Under the pieces are notes generated by a model. It saw only the letters and a list, made by a program, of their open reading frames with translations. It ran no database searches and had not been told where the DNA came from. Positions 8,548 through 17,188 of a stretch of DNA of 64,000 nucleotides are shown here, in pieces. Location of the stretch: assembly GCA_965220615.1 (NCBI GenBank), contig CBDCQL010000002.1, forward strand, positions 372,001 to 436,000, in the 5' to 3' direction. The position numbers and the translations under genes were made by a program. The first letter of the stretch is position 1, and every line of letters begins with the position of its first letter. The stretch is from JAGWBD01 sp965220615 (GTDB lineage Bacteria > Chloroflexota > Anaerolineae > Aggregatilineales > Phototrophicaceae).

Positions 8548-9092
8548 ACGCAGCCTCAGTTGTCCGCGAATCCGGGCGCATCCCCGGCGTCGGCATTGTT
8601 GATTTGCGCGCCTTCAGCGACGATCGCGGCAGGTTTATGGAGACCTTTCGGCGAGAGTGGTTCCCGCAGGTGAACTGGGACCGATTGCAGATGAATCGCT
8701 CGGACAGCCGGAAGCAGGTCCTGCGGGGTCTGCACTGGCACCGGCACCAGGTGGACTACTGGGTTGTGACGCGCGGCCGCATCCGGGCCGTGCTGGTGGA
8801 CCTGCGGCGTTCTTCACCGACCTGCCGTTCGGTGGAACTTGTCGAGATGGGGGCCGACGACGGGCCAGGTCTCTTCATCCCGGAAGGGGTGGCGCACGGC
8901 TTTCTTGCGCTGGAAGACGCCACCCTGACCTACGTGGTCAACAACTACTATGACAACTCGGACGAACAGGGACTGGCGTGGGACGATCCCCAACTCAACA
9001 TCCCCTGGGGGACGGAGGACCCGCAACTGTCGGCCCGCGATCAGTCCAACCCGACACTGGCGGAACTTGAGGCGACCGGCCTGCCGGACTGA
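8544..9092 (+). CDS. rfbC: dTDP-4-dehydrorhamnose 3,5-epimerase-like cupin
   Basis: The 182-residue RmlC-type cupin catalyses epimerisation of dTDP-4-keto-6-deoxyglucose on the way to dTDP-rhamnose for surface polysaccharide. The catalytic His region is VLRGLHWHRHQVDYW (His64) and the Tyr region is VVNNYYDNSDEQGL. GRFMETFRREWF and FIPEGVAHGFLALED are also family-typical. The start is TTG at 8544 inside the recO stop, preceded by AGGGAG. The other rml genes are not nearby, so a related nucleotide sugar is possible. Its TGA abuts the stop codon of the convergent gene, leaving no intergenic base. Confidence 0.87.
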   Translation: MNAASVVRESGRIPGVGIVDLRAFSDDRGRFMETFRREWFPQVNWDRLQMNRSDSRKQVLRGLHWHRHQVDYWVVTRGRIRAVLVDLRRSSPTCRSVELVEMGADDGPGLFIPEGVAHGFLALEDATLTYVVNNYYDNSDEQGLAWDDPQLNIPWGTEDPQLSARDQSNPTLAELEATGLPD

Positions 9093-11783
9093 TCAATTGT
9101 CGCCGTTTGTTCGCGCCGTCTCGCCAAGCGGCGGCGGCGCTTCCCGCTGGCTGTGCTCCAGCCAGGCAGCGATCCACTTCAACGCGTCGACCGCGCTTTC
9201 CGGCGCGTGCTCTCCTGCCAGCAACTGTCTTTCGATGTTCGGGCGGACCAGAGTGTTGTGACTGCGGCGGTCGCCCATGGTGCCGATCAATTGCGCCAGT
9301 TCACGCAGATCGTGCGCCAGAACGGCGCGTGCGTTTAGTGACAATTCTTCACCGTTGGCGGCGAGTTCGGCACGAAATGTCTCCGCATCGAAACCGGATC
9401 GCTCGTTGTTTCGTGGGTCAAAGGCCTTTGACAGATGTTGCAGCAATTCGAAGACTGAGTCTATTCTGGCCGCGAATTCCTGCATATCGTCCGTCCCCAG
9501 CATACGCCGGAAAGCGAGGATGGTCTGTACGATTTCCCGCTTGCCGATGAGAGGCCGGCTGGGGGCCAGCACTTCATCAAGGTGTGTCAGATCGGCCATG
9601 CCCAGAGTGCGGGTCCATGCCCGCCACCAGTTCGTGAGTTGCACCTGCAGCGATGCGCTCCAGCCCAGTGCTTCCTGCAAACGCAGGAGAAGAGCGGTCA
9701 ACTGCGGCTCGGAGACGGAGCTGCAGCGGGTATGAAAGAGCCGACGGCCCGCAAGGCGTGCGACCAGGTCGCTGCGCGTCGTAGCGGCGAATTCCAGCAA
9801 CTGCCAAAGAGATTCATCGCCGATTCGTAGCGATTCATCCTGCTGCAAATGGCGTGTCAGCATTTCGGCGAGGGGCAGGGCTTCCGCGTTCCAGGCGCGC
9901 ATGCGTAGCAGCGCAAGATTGCTGTCGACGACGACCTGCCGTGGCAGGTCCTCCGGCAACTGACCGAACAACTTCACCAGGTCCACGCTGCTGCGTTGAC
10001 TGCGATGGGTCGCATCCGGCAGCGTCCCCGCCAACATGTCCTCCTGCGCCAGGCGAGCCGCAAATTCGAGAAACAATGAATCTCGCCGGTCTGCCAGCAA
10101 CAGGGCGCTGATGTTGCCCAGGGACGATGCCGGTAACCATGTCGGGCCCTGTTCGAGCAAGGCCGTCACGATGGCTTCCGGCTGAAAACGGTCCGGCAGG
10201 TTGCTCCGTTGACCGGCACGATACAGGAGCCAGACCTGTTCGAGGACCGCGCTGCTGATCGCACCCGCCACCCGCGCCGCTGTGGCCTGGGCGATGGCAA
10301 TGAGGAAGAATTCCGGACCGCGTCGTTGCAGGGTTAACAGGGGGTCGCCGGCGTGGTCGCGTAATACCAGTCCGATGTTGTCGGGCAGGGTATCCAGCAG
10401 TTTCCTGTCCGCCAGCAGTTCTTCAAGCGTGTCCGGGGCATGGTGGACGGCGAGTTCCAGCAAATGCAGGGCGATTTCGCCGTCGTCGTGGGCCCTTTGC
10501 CTGGCCGCCAGCAAACCGTTGTGCAAGATGGCCGAAAGCCCGTAATGTTCCGGTTCCAGGGCGATCAGTCGCAGCCAGTTGATAATGGTGGCGCCGTCCG
10601 CCTCGCAGATGGCGATTTGCAGGGAGCACAGCGCCGCCGCCTGCAGCCGTTCTCGCCAGAGCGGCGTCGCGTCTTCGGTTGCCGCCAGTTGCGCCCGAGC
10701 AAAGACGTATACGGAATCCGGGCGGCCCTGCAGTCCAGCTGCGAGGCCGGCTCCAAGTCGGGCGTCAAGCGCCGGGTCCGCATCCATGTGCGTCGCTACG
10801 AGTCTGGCGGCCTCGCTGTCGCGTTCGTCCAGCGCTTCCTGCAGCAGACGCTCCAGGGCGTCCGGCAGCAGAGGGGCGGGCAGGGGAAGTCCCGAATTGA
10901 GATAGCTCTTGATTTCCTCCGCCGGGAGGGCTGCACCGCTACGGATCTCCCCGGCGAATTCAAATTGCTGCGCCAGCTGGTCCAGACCGGCGGCCAGGTC
11001 CCTGCCCGTCGGAAATGGCCCCAGTCTGTCAATGGCTGCCAGCAAGCGGTCCAGGTCGCCGGTCCACCACTGTGCCAGCAGGGACAGGTAGTGGCCGCCC
11101 GGCATTGCAGTCAGGGATATCTCGTCGGCGACCTGCCAGCGAGTCGTATTCAGCATGGCGTCACTGAACAGGATGGCCGGCGCGCCTTCGCTGATTTCAT
11201 TTACGTTGCTGGCGAATCCCAGAGTGTGCCGGGCATCCGCCGGCAACAGCGCCATCAGGCCCTGGACCAGAGCGAGCCGCGTACGCGTGCTGCGCTCCCC
11301 TCCATCCAGCAGCAGACCGCGTTCATCCAGCGCGGCAGCCAGCATCTGCAACAGGGGGGGCAACTGGCCATCGTGTTGCTGTAGCAACAACTGAAGACAC
11401 TCGCGGCGCGTTTCGGCCGGCCAGGGAGTGGGAGCCGGAGCCCGGCCCTTCTGCCAGACCTGCGCCACCAGCGGAAGGAGATTGCCCGCTGCCCGCTGCA
11501 GATACCGTCGCTCCAGCCAGTTGAATTCCCGCCGCAATTCGCCCTGGGCTTCATACCAGGCACAGGCAAGCAGGTCTCGTTCGCCGGGTCCGGGAAACAG
11601 ACCAAAGGACAGTGTTTGCTGGCGGGAACTGCCGGGCAGGGGCGCAAGGGAACGCGGCGCGGGTCCGACCAGGTCGGCACCTGCTCCTGGCCCTTCTGAA
11701 ACGGCCGGAGGTGTCTCCTGCCACAGCGCGTCCGACGGTGTTTCGGACGGTTCTTCGCCCCGCTGCGCGATATTCTCGTTCAA
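9093..11783 (-). CDS. Large protein of unknown function, 896 residues
   Basis: I do not recognise this family. The product is soluble, strongly helical and Leu/Ala/Gln-rich, with no signal peptide and no membrane segment. Repeated amphipathic helix pairs run through residues 250-800, suggesting an alpha-solenoid or scaffold. The N-terminal third has a distinct segment starting RQQTLSFGLFPGPGERDLLACAWYEAQ (read in two parts) that resembles the start of some GTPase-associated effector proteins, but this is weak. I chose TTG 11783, which follows GGGAG at 6 bases; longer readings run into the upstream gene. It lies 71 bases downstream of the mannonate-dehydratase-like gene and is probably cotranscribed with it. 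Confidence 0.6.
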   Translation of the reverse strand: MNENIAQRGEEPSETPSDALWQETPPAVSEGPGAGADLVGPAPRSLAPLPGSSRQQTLSFGLFPGPGERDLLACAWYEAQGELRREFNWLERRYLQRAAGNLLPLVAQVWQKGRAPAPTPWPAETRRECLQLLLQQHDGQLPPLLQMLAAALDERGLLLDGGERSTRTRLALVQGLMALLPADARHTLGFASNVNEISEGAPAILFSDAMLNTTRWQVADEISLTAMPGGHYLSLLAQWWTGDLDRLLAAIDRLGPFPTGRDLAAGLDQLAQQFEFAGEIRSGAALPAEEIKSYLNSGLPLPAPLLPDALERLLQEALDERDSEAARLVATHMDADPALDARLGAGLAAGLQGRPDSVYVFARAQLAATEDATPLWRERLQAAALCSLQIAICEADGATIINWLRLIALEPEHYGLSAILHNGLLAARQRAHDDGEIALHLLELAVHHAPDTLEELLADRKLLDTLPDNIGLVLRDHAGDPLLTLQRRGPEFFLIAIAQATAARVAGAISSAVLEQVWLLYRAGQRSNLPDRFQPEAIVTALLEQGPTWLPASSLGNISALLLADRRDSLFLEFAARLAQEDMLAGTLPDATHRSQRSSVDLVKLFGQLPEDLPRQVVVDSNLALLRMRAWNAEALPLAEMLTRHLQQDESLRIGDESLWQLLEFAATTRSDLVARLAGRRLFHTRCSSVSEPQLTALLLRLQEALGWSASLQVQLTNWWRAWTRTLGMADLTHLDEVLAPSRPLIGKREIVQTILAFRRMLGTDDMQEFAARIDSVFELLQHLSKAFDPRNNERSGFDAETFRAELAANGEELSLNARAVLAHDLRELAQLIGTMGDRRSHNTLVRPNIERQLLAGEHAPESAVDALKWIAAWLEHSQREAPPPLGETARTNGDN

Positions 11784-11854
11784 GGCCGCTCCCGTTACCG
11801 GGTTCAGGATGACAATGTAGCCAGGCAGCCACGCCGGGGCAAGGCTGCGCGGTC

Positions 11855-12865
11855 CTAACCGGGTGTCTGTACCGCCTGCACCAGTGCTGTCAGATAGCCG
11901 GTACACCAGGCGCGCCCGCGATGGTGCCAGGCGCTGTCATCCAGCATGGCCGGTACGTGATCATCAATCAGGAATCCATCGAAGCCGACGTCATGCAGTG
12001 CGCGCAGGGCGGCAAGCATGTCGACGTTGCCTTCGTTCGGGAAGCACTCCTGAAAGTACGGCACGTTGCCCTGCACGTCGCGGAAGTGGACGTAGAAGAT
12101 GCGGCCGTCGCCGCCAAAGTGACGGATGGCGTCAATGACGCCTTCACCGGAGTTGCGATCGCTGTAGAGCATTTCCGAAAAACAGCCGATGCAGAAGTCC
12201 AGACCGTGGGCCGGGCTGGGCAGGGCATTCAGCACCTTGCGGAAGTTTTCCACCTTGTAGAAGAGGCGTCCCTGCTGACCGAGCGCAGGAAGGGGCGGGT
12301 CGTCCGGATGCAGGGCGATGCGGACGCCGGCTGCCTCGGCAACCGGCAACACCCGCTCCATGAAATGAAGGTAGGTGTCGAGCAGCTGCCCTTCACTGTA
12401 TTCGCAGGACCGGTCGCCCGCCGTTAACTGGCCGGCCAGCGCAGCGTCCCCGTCGAATGCCGTCACCGTCACACCGCCGCGACCCCGCGCGACCGGCGTG
12501 CGCCAGACGCCGCCGGGCATCCAGTTCAGGCCCAGCAGCGGGATGCCGGCCTCGCCCATGTTGCGAACGGTTCGCTGGTAGTTTTCGATCTGCGCGTCCC
12601 TGCCGGGTTGGCCCAGCATGGCCTCAAGGTAAAAGTTGCGCGGGACGTTTTCGATGGCCTCCAGGCGCAGGCCAAAGTCGTTGACGCGCTGCTTCAGACG
12701 CTTCAGGTTGTCGAGGTGCCAGTAGCCTTCCGCGCCAGGCAGGTCTTGGGTGGGCCCAGAGATGTTGAACTGCACGCCGCTGACGCCCAGCTGCCGTGCG
12801 AAAGTCAGATAGTCATCGGTGGCCGAGTGGTACTGTCCGATGGCGACGCGCATTTGCTGACCCAT
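11855..12865 (-). CDS. Mannonate dehydratase-like TIM-barrel enzyme
   Basis: The 336-residue xylose-isomerase-like TIM barrel resembles UxuA, which dehydrates D-mannonate to 2-keto-3-deoxygluconate. Supporting segments are LLGLNWMPGGVWRT, RIALHPDDPPLPALG (metal His/Asp), LDFCIGCFSEML, the HFRDVQG strand, CFPNEGNVDM and the terminal DDHVPAM where the family has the last metal ligands. UxuA proper is longer, about 390 residues, so a related hexuronate enzyme is possible. The ATG at 12865 follows AGAGGG; an internal ATG four codons on is an alternative. It is divergent from an SDR epimerase across 82 bases. The nearby enolase-superfamily gene and gluconolactonase-like gene fit sugar-acid catabolism. 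Confidence 0.75.
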   Translation of the reverse strand: MGQQMRVAIGQYHSATDDYLTFARQLGVSGVQFNISGPTQDLPGAEGYWHLDNLKRLKQRVNDFGLRLEAIENVPRNFYLEAMLGQPGRDAQIENYQRTVRNMGEAGIPLLGLNWMPGGVWRTPVARGRGGVTVTAFDGDAALAGQLTAGDRSCEYSEGQLLDTYLHFMERVLPVAEAAGVRIALHPDDPPLPALGQQGRLFYKVENFRKVLNALPSPAHGLDFCIGCFSEMLYSDRNSGEGVIDAIRHFGGDGRIFYVHFRDVQGNVPYFQECFPNEGNVDMLAALRALHDVGFDGFLIDDHVPAMLDDSAWHHRGRAWCTGYLTALVQAVQTPG

Positions 12866-12947
12866 GATGAAACCCTCTACGACGCATGTCCAAGTGCTGC
12901 AACAATGGTATTCTATACGCTCCGAGCAGCAAGCACACAGGAAAGGC

Positions 12948-13802
12948 ATGAGCGCCAAAAAAGTCCTCGTCACGGGCAGCGCGGGGCGCGTGGGACGTGC
13001 GGTGGTGCACGAACTGCTTGATCATGGATACCAGGTCACGTCCGTGGACCGCGACTCGCAGCGCCATGAGGATACTGTGGCGGTCGACATGCAGGACCTC
13101 GGCCAGGTGACCGGTGCCATGCATGGCGTGGATGCGGTCGTGCATATGGCCGCCATTCCCTCGCCCAGGAAAGACGCGCCGGAAGTGGTCTTCCGCAACA
13201 ACGTCATGTCCACCTTCAACGTGCTGGAGGCGGCCGCCCTGCTCGGCATAAACAACGTCGTTACCGCAAGCAGTATCTCGGCGCTGGGATATGCTTTCCG
13301 ACATCGCGCCTTCAATCCCCTGCGCATCCCGATCGACGAGACGCACCCGTTGCTCTCGCAGGACAGCTACGGCCTGTCCAAGATGGTCGGTGAAGAACTG
13401 GCGGAGGGTTTCGTGCGACGCACACCTGATCTGGCGGTGAGCAGTCTGCGTTTCACCTGGGTGCTGGACCAGGAAGAGATGCTGGTCGCGCGCAAGGCCC
13501 GCGAGCAGCGGGAGTCTTCCGGCGGCGGCGCTTTCTGGACCTGGGTGGACGTCCGCGACGCCGCCAGCGCCTGTCGCCTTGCAGTAGAGCGAAACCGGCC
13601 GGGACACGAAGCCTTTTACATCGCCGCGCCGGAAATCCGGCTGGACATGCCGGTCGAGGACTTGCTGGCGCGGCACTTCCCGGGCGACTATCCGGTACCG
13701 CCGGAAATCCACGGTTCGGCAAGCCCGGTCGATTGCGGCAAGGCCCGCCGCCTGCTGGGGTGGGAGGCGTGCTGGAACATGGACGGCAGCCAGCGCAAAT
13801 AG
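12948..13802 (+). CDS. NAD(P)-dependent epimerase/dehydratase (extended SDR)
   Basis: The 284-residue extended short-chain dehydrogenase has the cofactor motif VLVTGSAGRVGRAVV near the N-terminus, HMAAIPSP at the usual NNAG-equivalent position, SSISALG with the catalytic Ser and YGLSKMVGE as the YxxxK motif. The substrate is probably a nucleotide sugar or uronic acid; uronate dehydrogenase is one close possibility, given the mannonate-dehydratase-like gene facing it. The ATG at 12948 sits behind AGGAAAGG. Short for the family, with a reduced C-terminal substrate domain. Confidence 0.8.
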   Translation: MSAKKVLVTGSAGRVGRAVVHELLDHGYQVTSVDRDSQRHEDTVAVDMQDLGQVTGAMHGVDAVVHMAAIPSPRKDAPEVVFRNNVMSTFNVLEAAALLGINNVVTASSISALGYAFRHRAFNPLRIPIDETHPLLSQDSYGLSKMVGEELAEGFVRRTPDLAVSSLRFTWVLDQEEMLVARKAREQRESSGGGAFWTWVDVRDAASACRLAVERNRPGHEAFYIAAPEIRLDMPVEDLLARHFPGDYPVPPEIHGSASPVDCGKARRLLGWEACWNMDGSQRK

Positions 13803-13828
13803 ACCCCCTGACCTGACAACGCTATACT
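13800..13828 (+). promoter_or_regulatory. Promoter of the polyprenyl-phosphate transferase operon
   Basis: A -35-like TAGACC (13800-13805, overlapping the upstream stop codon) is 17 bases from a -10 TATACT (13823-13828), 32 bases before the ATG at 13861. Four of six and five of six positions match the sigma-70 consensus. Confidence 0.5.
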
Positions 13829-13860
13829 GAAAACGGCGCGGCGCTTCCCCTGGGACGGAT

Positions 13861-14913
13861 ATGCCCGAGATCATGCAGGTGGTCCCCATCCTTTTCGTGG
13901 GCTTCGCGGCCTCGCTGGTCCTGACGCCCTTGTCTCGCCAGCTGGCGCTGCGTCTCGGCGTCATTGACAAACCGGCGCAGCGCAAGCTGCATCTGGACAG
14001 CAAACCCATGATGGGCGGCCTCGCGATATATCTCGCCCTGGCCCTGACCCTGTTGCTCTTCAGTCCGGCGCGGCATATCGTGGCCCTGGCGGCGGTGCTG
14101 GGCGGAGCGGCCCTGCTGGCGTTGCTGGGCCTGCTTGACGATCGCTACGATCTCTCCTGGCGTCGCAAGGCGCCGGTGATGTTGCTGGCGGCGGCGGGCA
14201 TGGCCGCCACGGGTGTCAAGGTGATGCTCAGCGGAAGTGACTGGATTGACGTGCCGCTGACGGTCGTCTGGATCTTTGTCATCACCAATGCCGTCAACTA
14301 CCTGGACAACATGGACGGCCAGTCCGCCGGGACGACGGCTATCGCCGCCTTTTTCTTCCTCGTGATCGCCTGGAGTCAGGACCTCAGTCTGGTCAGCCTG
14401 CTGGCGGCAGCCGTGCTGGGAAGCGCCCTCGGTTTTCTGGTCTACAACTTCAATCCATCCAGCAGCTTCATGGGCGACATGGGAACGCTACCGCTCGGCT
14501 TCATTCTGGCCGTGCTGGCCATCAAGCTGCAATTCGATCAGGCGCCTTCCCTGCGCTGGTTTATCCCCTTGTTCGTACTGGCACTGCCGGTGTTTGACGT
14601 AAACCTGGTCACCTGGACGCGAATCCTCGAAGGTCGTTCGCCCGCCGAAGCCGGCCGGGACCACACGTCGCACCGGCTGCTGGCGACCGGTCGCGGGCAG
14701 CGGGAAACTCTTGTGCTGCTGCTGGGGTTTTGTGCGCTTTACGGCCTGCTGGCCCTGTTGATCAGTGAGGCGACGCCGTCCTTGCAGACCCCTCTGGTAG
14801 CGCTCGGCGCGTTGATCCTGCTTTTGGCGGGGCTTTTGATGGCGCGATTGCGGCGGCTCCAGCGCATCGCAGAAACGCCGGCTGATCGACGGCGACAAGC
14901 GAATGGGCCCTGA
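13861..14913 (+). CDS. Polyprenyl-phosphate GlcNAc/sugar-1-phosphate transferase (WecA/TagO type)
   Basis: The 350-residue polytopic enzyme transfers a sugar phosphate from a UDP-sugar to undecaprenyl phosphate, the first membrane step in a surface glycan. Hallmarks are RKLHLDSKPMMGG, the DDRYD loop, NAVNYLDNMDGQSAG, the SFMGDMGTLPLGF block and the cytoplasmic HTSHRL. About ten hydrophobic helices are visible. It begins an operon with two GT4 glycosyltransferases; its TGA overlaps the next ATG by one base. Distinguishing GlcNAc from another sugar is not possible here. Confidence 0.9.
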   Translation: MPEIMQVVPILFVGFAASLVLTPLSRQLALRLGVIDKPAQRKLHLDSKPMMGGLAIYLALALTLLLFSPARHIVALAAVLGGAALLALLGLLDDRYDLSWRRKAPVMLLAAAGMAATGVKVMLSGSDWIDVPLTVVWIFVITNAVNYLDNMDGQSAGTTAIAAFFFLVIAWSQDLSLVSLLAAAVLGSALGFLVYNFNPSSSFMGDMGTLPLGFILAVLAIKLQFDQAPSLRWFIPLFVLALPVFDVNLVTWTRILEGRSPAEAGRDHTSHRLLATGRGQRETLVLLLGFCALYGLLALLISEATPSLQTPLVALGALILLLAGLLMARLRRLQRIAETPADRRRQANGP

Positions 14914-16043
14914 TGCGCGTAATGCACGTTTTGCGGGCGACGGGCGTGGCCGGCGCCGAGCGGCACGTCCTGTCACTGCTGGCCGGGCTGCGCGCCGCGG
15001 GCCTTGATGCGCAACTGGCCCTGTTGACCGCCAGGCAGACACCCACACCAGGCCTTGAGGCGCAACTGCAAGACTTAGGTATTCCCTTTCATTCCCTTAC
15101 CATGAGCGGCCACGTCGATCCAACCCTGTTGGGCAGGCTTCGCGCCCTGACGCGCGAAGGGAAGCCGCCCATTGTCCACACGCATCTCTTTCATGCCGAT
15201 CTCTACGGTGCGCTGGCGGCCCGTCTGGAGCGCGTACCGACGCTGGTCAGCAGCCGACACAACGACAATGCCTTCCGACGCCGCCAGCCCTGGCGAGCCC
15301 TTAACGCGCGGTTGTGGCGCATGGTGGACGCCGGGATCGCCATCTCGCAGGCTGTGGCGGACTTTGCCGTGGAGGTGGAAGGGGCGCCGCGGGACAAGTT
15401 GCGGGTCATTCACTATGGTCTGCAGCGGACAACCTTGCCTCAAGCTGATCGTCAGCGTGGGCGTCGCCATCTTCGCTGCGAACTGGGTCTGGAGGATGCA
15501 CAACCTGTGCTCGTCATGGCCTGTCGTCTGGTGGAGCAGAAGGGTGTGAGCGACGCCCTGCAGGCCTTTGCCGGGACCCGCGCCGACTTCCCGCAGGCGC
15601 GTTTGCTGATCGCCGGCGACGGCCCCCTGCGCGCCCGGCTGCAGGACGAGGCCGCCCAGGCCGGGTTGACCGGCAGCGTCCGCTTTCTCGGGTGGCGCGA
15701 GGACGTGCCGCAGTTGCTGGCGGCCTGCGACGTCTTTCTCATGCCCAGCCTGTGGGAAGGTTTCGGCCTGGTGTTGCTGGAGGCCATGGCGCAGGGCTTG
15801 CCGGTCGTCGCCTCGCGCGTCAGCGCCATCCCGGAAGTCGTCGTGGATGGCGAAACCGGCCTGCTGGCGCCGGCCCGCGACGTACCGGCCCTTTGTGACG
15901 CGCTGCTTTCCCTGTTGCGCGATCCCGGGTTGGCGCGGCGTATGGGTGAGCAGGGCAAGAATCGACTCGAGTCCTGCTTCGGTGAAGAGCGCATGGTGCG
16001 GGAAACTCTTGCGCTCTATCGGGAATTGCAGCCGACACTATGA
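14913..16043 (+). CDS. GT4 family glycosyltransferase
   Basis: The 376-residue GT-B enzyme has an N-terminal GxGGAERH-like start (RATGVAGAERHVLSLL), HTHLFHADLYG, and the C-terminal donor domain with VMACRLVEQKGVSDALQAF, AGDGPLR and the EGFGLVLLEAMAQGLPVVAS signature containing the ExxxxxE pair. It probably extends a lipid-linked glycan in the cytoplasm. Start and stop overlap neighbours, so it is coupled to the transferase before it and the GT4 after it. Donor and acceptor are unknown. Confidence 0.88.
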   Translation: MRVMHVLRATGVAGAERHVLSLLAGLRAAGLDAQLALLTARQTPTPGLEAQLQDLGIPFHSLTMSGHVDPTLLGRLRALTREGKPPIVHTHLFHADLYGALAARLERVPTLVSSRHNDNAFRRRQPWRALNARLWRMVDAGIAISQAVADFAVEVEGAPRDKLRVIHYGLQRTTLPQADRQRGRRHLRCELGLEDAQPVLVMACRLVEQKGVSDALQAFAGTRADFPQARLLIAGDGPLRARLQDEAAQAGLTGSVRFLGWREDVPQLLAACDVFLMPSLWEGFGLVLLEAMAQGLPVVASRVSAIPEVVVDGETGLLAPARDVPALCDALLSLLRDPGLARRMGEQGKNRLESCFGEERMVRETLALYRELQPTL

Positions 16044-17188
16044 CGGCGCGCCTCCTCTATCTTGTCAACATCCCGCGCTTTTTCATGACGCATCGACTGC
16101 CACTGGCGTTGGCTGCGCGCGATGCGGGTCATGAGGTGCACGTGGCCACTTCGCAATACGATCGCGCAAACGTCGAGCGCATTCGTGGCACGGGTCTTGT
16201 CTATCACGGGCTGCCGCTGCGGCAACATGGCACCAACCCCGTCAGCGAAGTCCACGCCATGCGCAGCATTCACGCCCTGTACCGTGCGTTGCGCCCGGAC
16301 CTGTCGCACCACATCACGGTCAAGTCATTGCTTTACGGGGGTCTGGCCGCGCGCCTGAGCCCGGTACCGGCGGTCGTCAACACGGTCAGCGGCCTGGGTT
16401 ACGTATTTTCCTCGCATGACCGCCGCGCCCGCCTGCTGCAAGGCCCGGTCAGTCTTGGCTACCGCGCCCTCCTGCGCCACCCGAACTCCTGTACCATCTT
16501 CCAGAATCCCGACGACCGCGATCAGTTTCTGCACCGCGGCCTGGTACGGGATGACCAGACCTGCGTCATCCGCGGCTCCGGCGTGGACATGATGCGCTTC
16601 GTTCCCAGGCCCGAGCCTGACGGCATCCCCAGGGTGCTTTATGCTGGCCGACTCTTGTGGCAAAAGGGCCTGGCCGAGTTTGTGGATGCGGCGCGCCTGC
16701 TGCGGGCAGAAGATTTCCCCGCGTGTTTCACCATCGCCGGTTACGGCGAGGCGGGCAATCCGGACAGCGTGCCAGAAGCGACGCTGGCCTCCTGGCAGCG
16801 GGAAGGGATCATTGACTACCTGGGCCAACGCGACGACATGCCTCAGGTCTATGCTGACGCGCAGGTCGTCTGCCTGCCTTCGTGGCGCGAGGGCGTTCCG
16901 CTGGCGCTGATCGAGGGCGCGGCCTGCGGCCGGGCGCTGGTGGCCAGCGACGTACCGGGCTGCCGTGAAATCGTCCGGCATGAACGCAACGGACTGCTGG
17001 TGCCGCCGCGCGATGCCGCTTCATTGGCGGCGGCCTTGCGGCGCCTGTTGGCGGACAAGGCCAACCGGCAGCGCATGGGCGCCGCCGGCCGCGAACTGGC
17101 CCAACGCGAGTTCTCGCTGGATCATGTCATCTCCGCGACCCTGGCGCTCTACGACCGCCTGCTGGATCGCAGCCGCATCAGGAAGTGA
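16040..17188 (+). CDS. GT4 family glycosyltransferase (CapM/PglA-like)
   Basis: The 382-residue GT-B enzyme starts LLYLVNIPRFFMTHRLPLAL and has the SGLGYVF block typical of the CapM/PglA branch. That branch adds GalNAc or a similar sugar to a lipid-linked acceptor. The C-terminal half has VLYAGRLLWQKGLAEFV, TIAGYGEAG and SWREGVPLALIEGAACGRALVAS. The start ATG 16040 overlaps the previous stop as ATGA. Its 3' end overlaps the convergent enolase-superfamily gene by 11 bases. Sugar specificity is not visible. Confidence 0.87.
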   Translation: MTARLLYLVNIPRFFMTHRLPLALAARDAGHEVHVATSQYDRANVERIRGTGLVYHGLPLRQHGTNPVSEVHAMRSIHALYRALRPDLSHHITVKSLLYGGLAARLSPVPAVVNTVSGLGYVFSSHDRRARLLQGPVSLGYRALLRHPNSCTIFQNPDDRDQFLHRGLVRDDQTCVIRGSGVDMMRFVPRPEPDGIPRVLYAGRLLWQKGLAEFVDAARLLRAEDFPACFTIAGYGEAGNPDSVPEATLASWQREGIIDYLGQRDDMPQVYADAQVVCLPSWREGVPLALIEGAACGRALVASDVPGCREIVRHERNGLLVPPRDAASLAAALRRLLADKANRQRMGAAGRELAQREFSLDHVISATLALYDRLLDRSRIRK

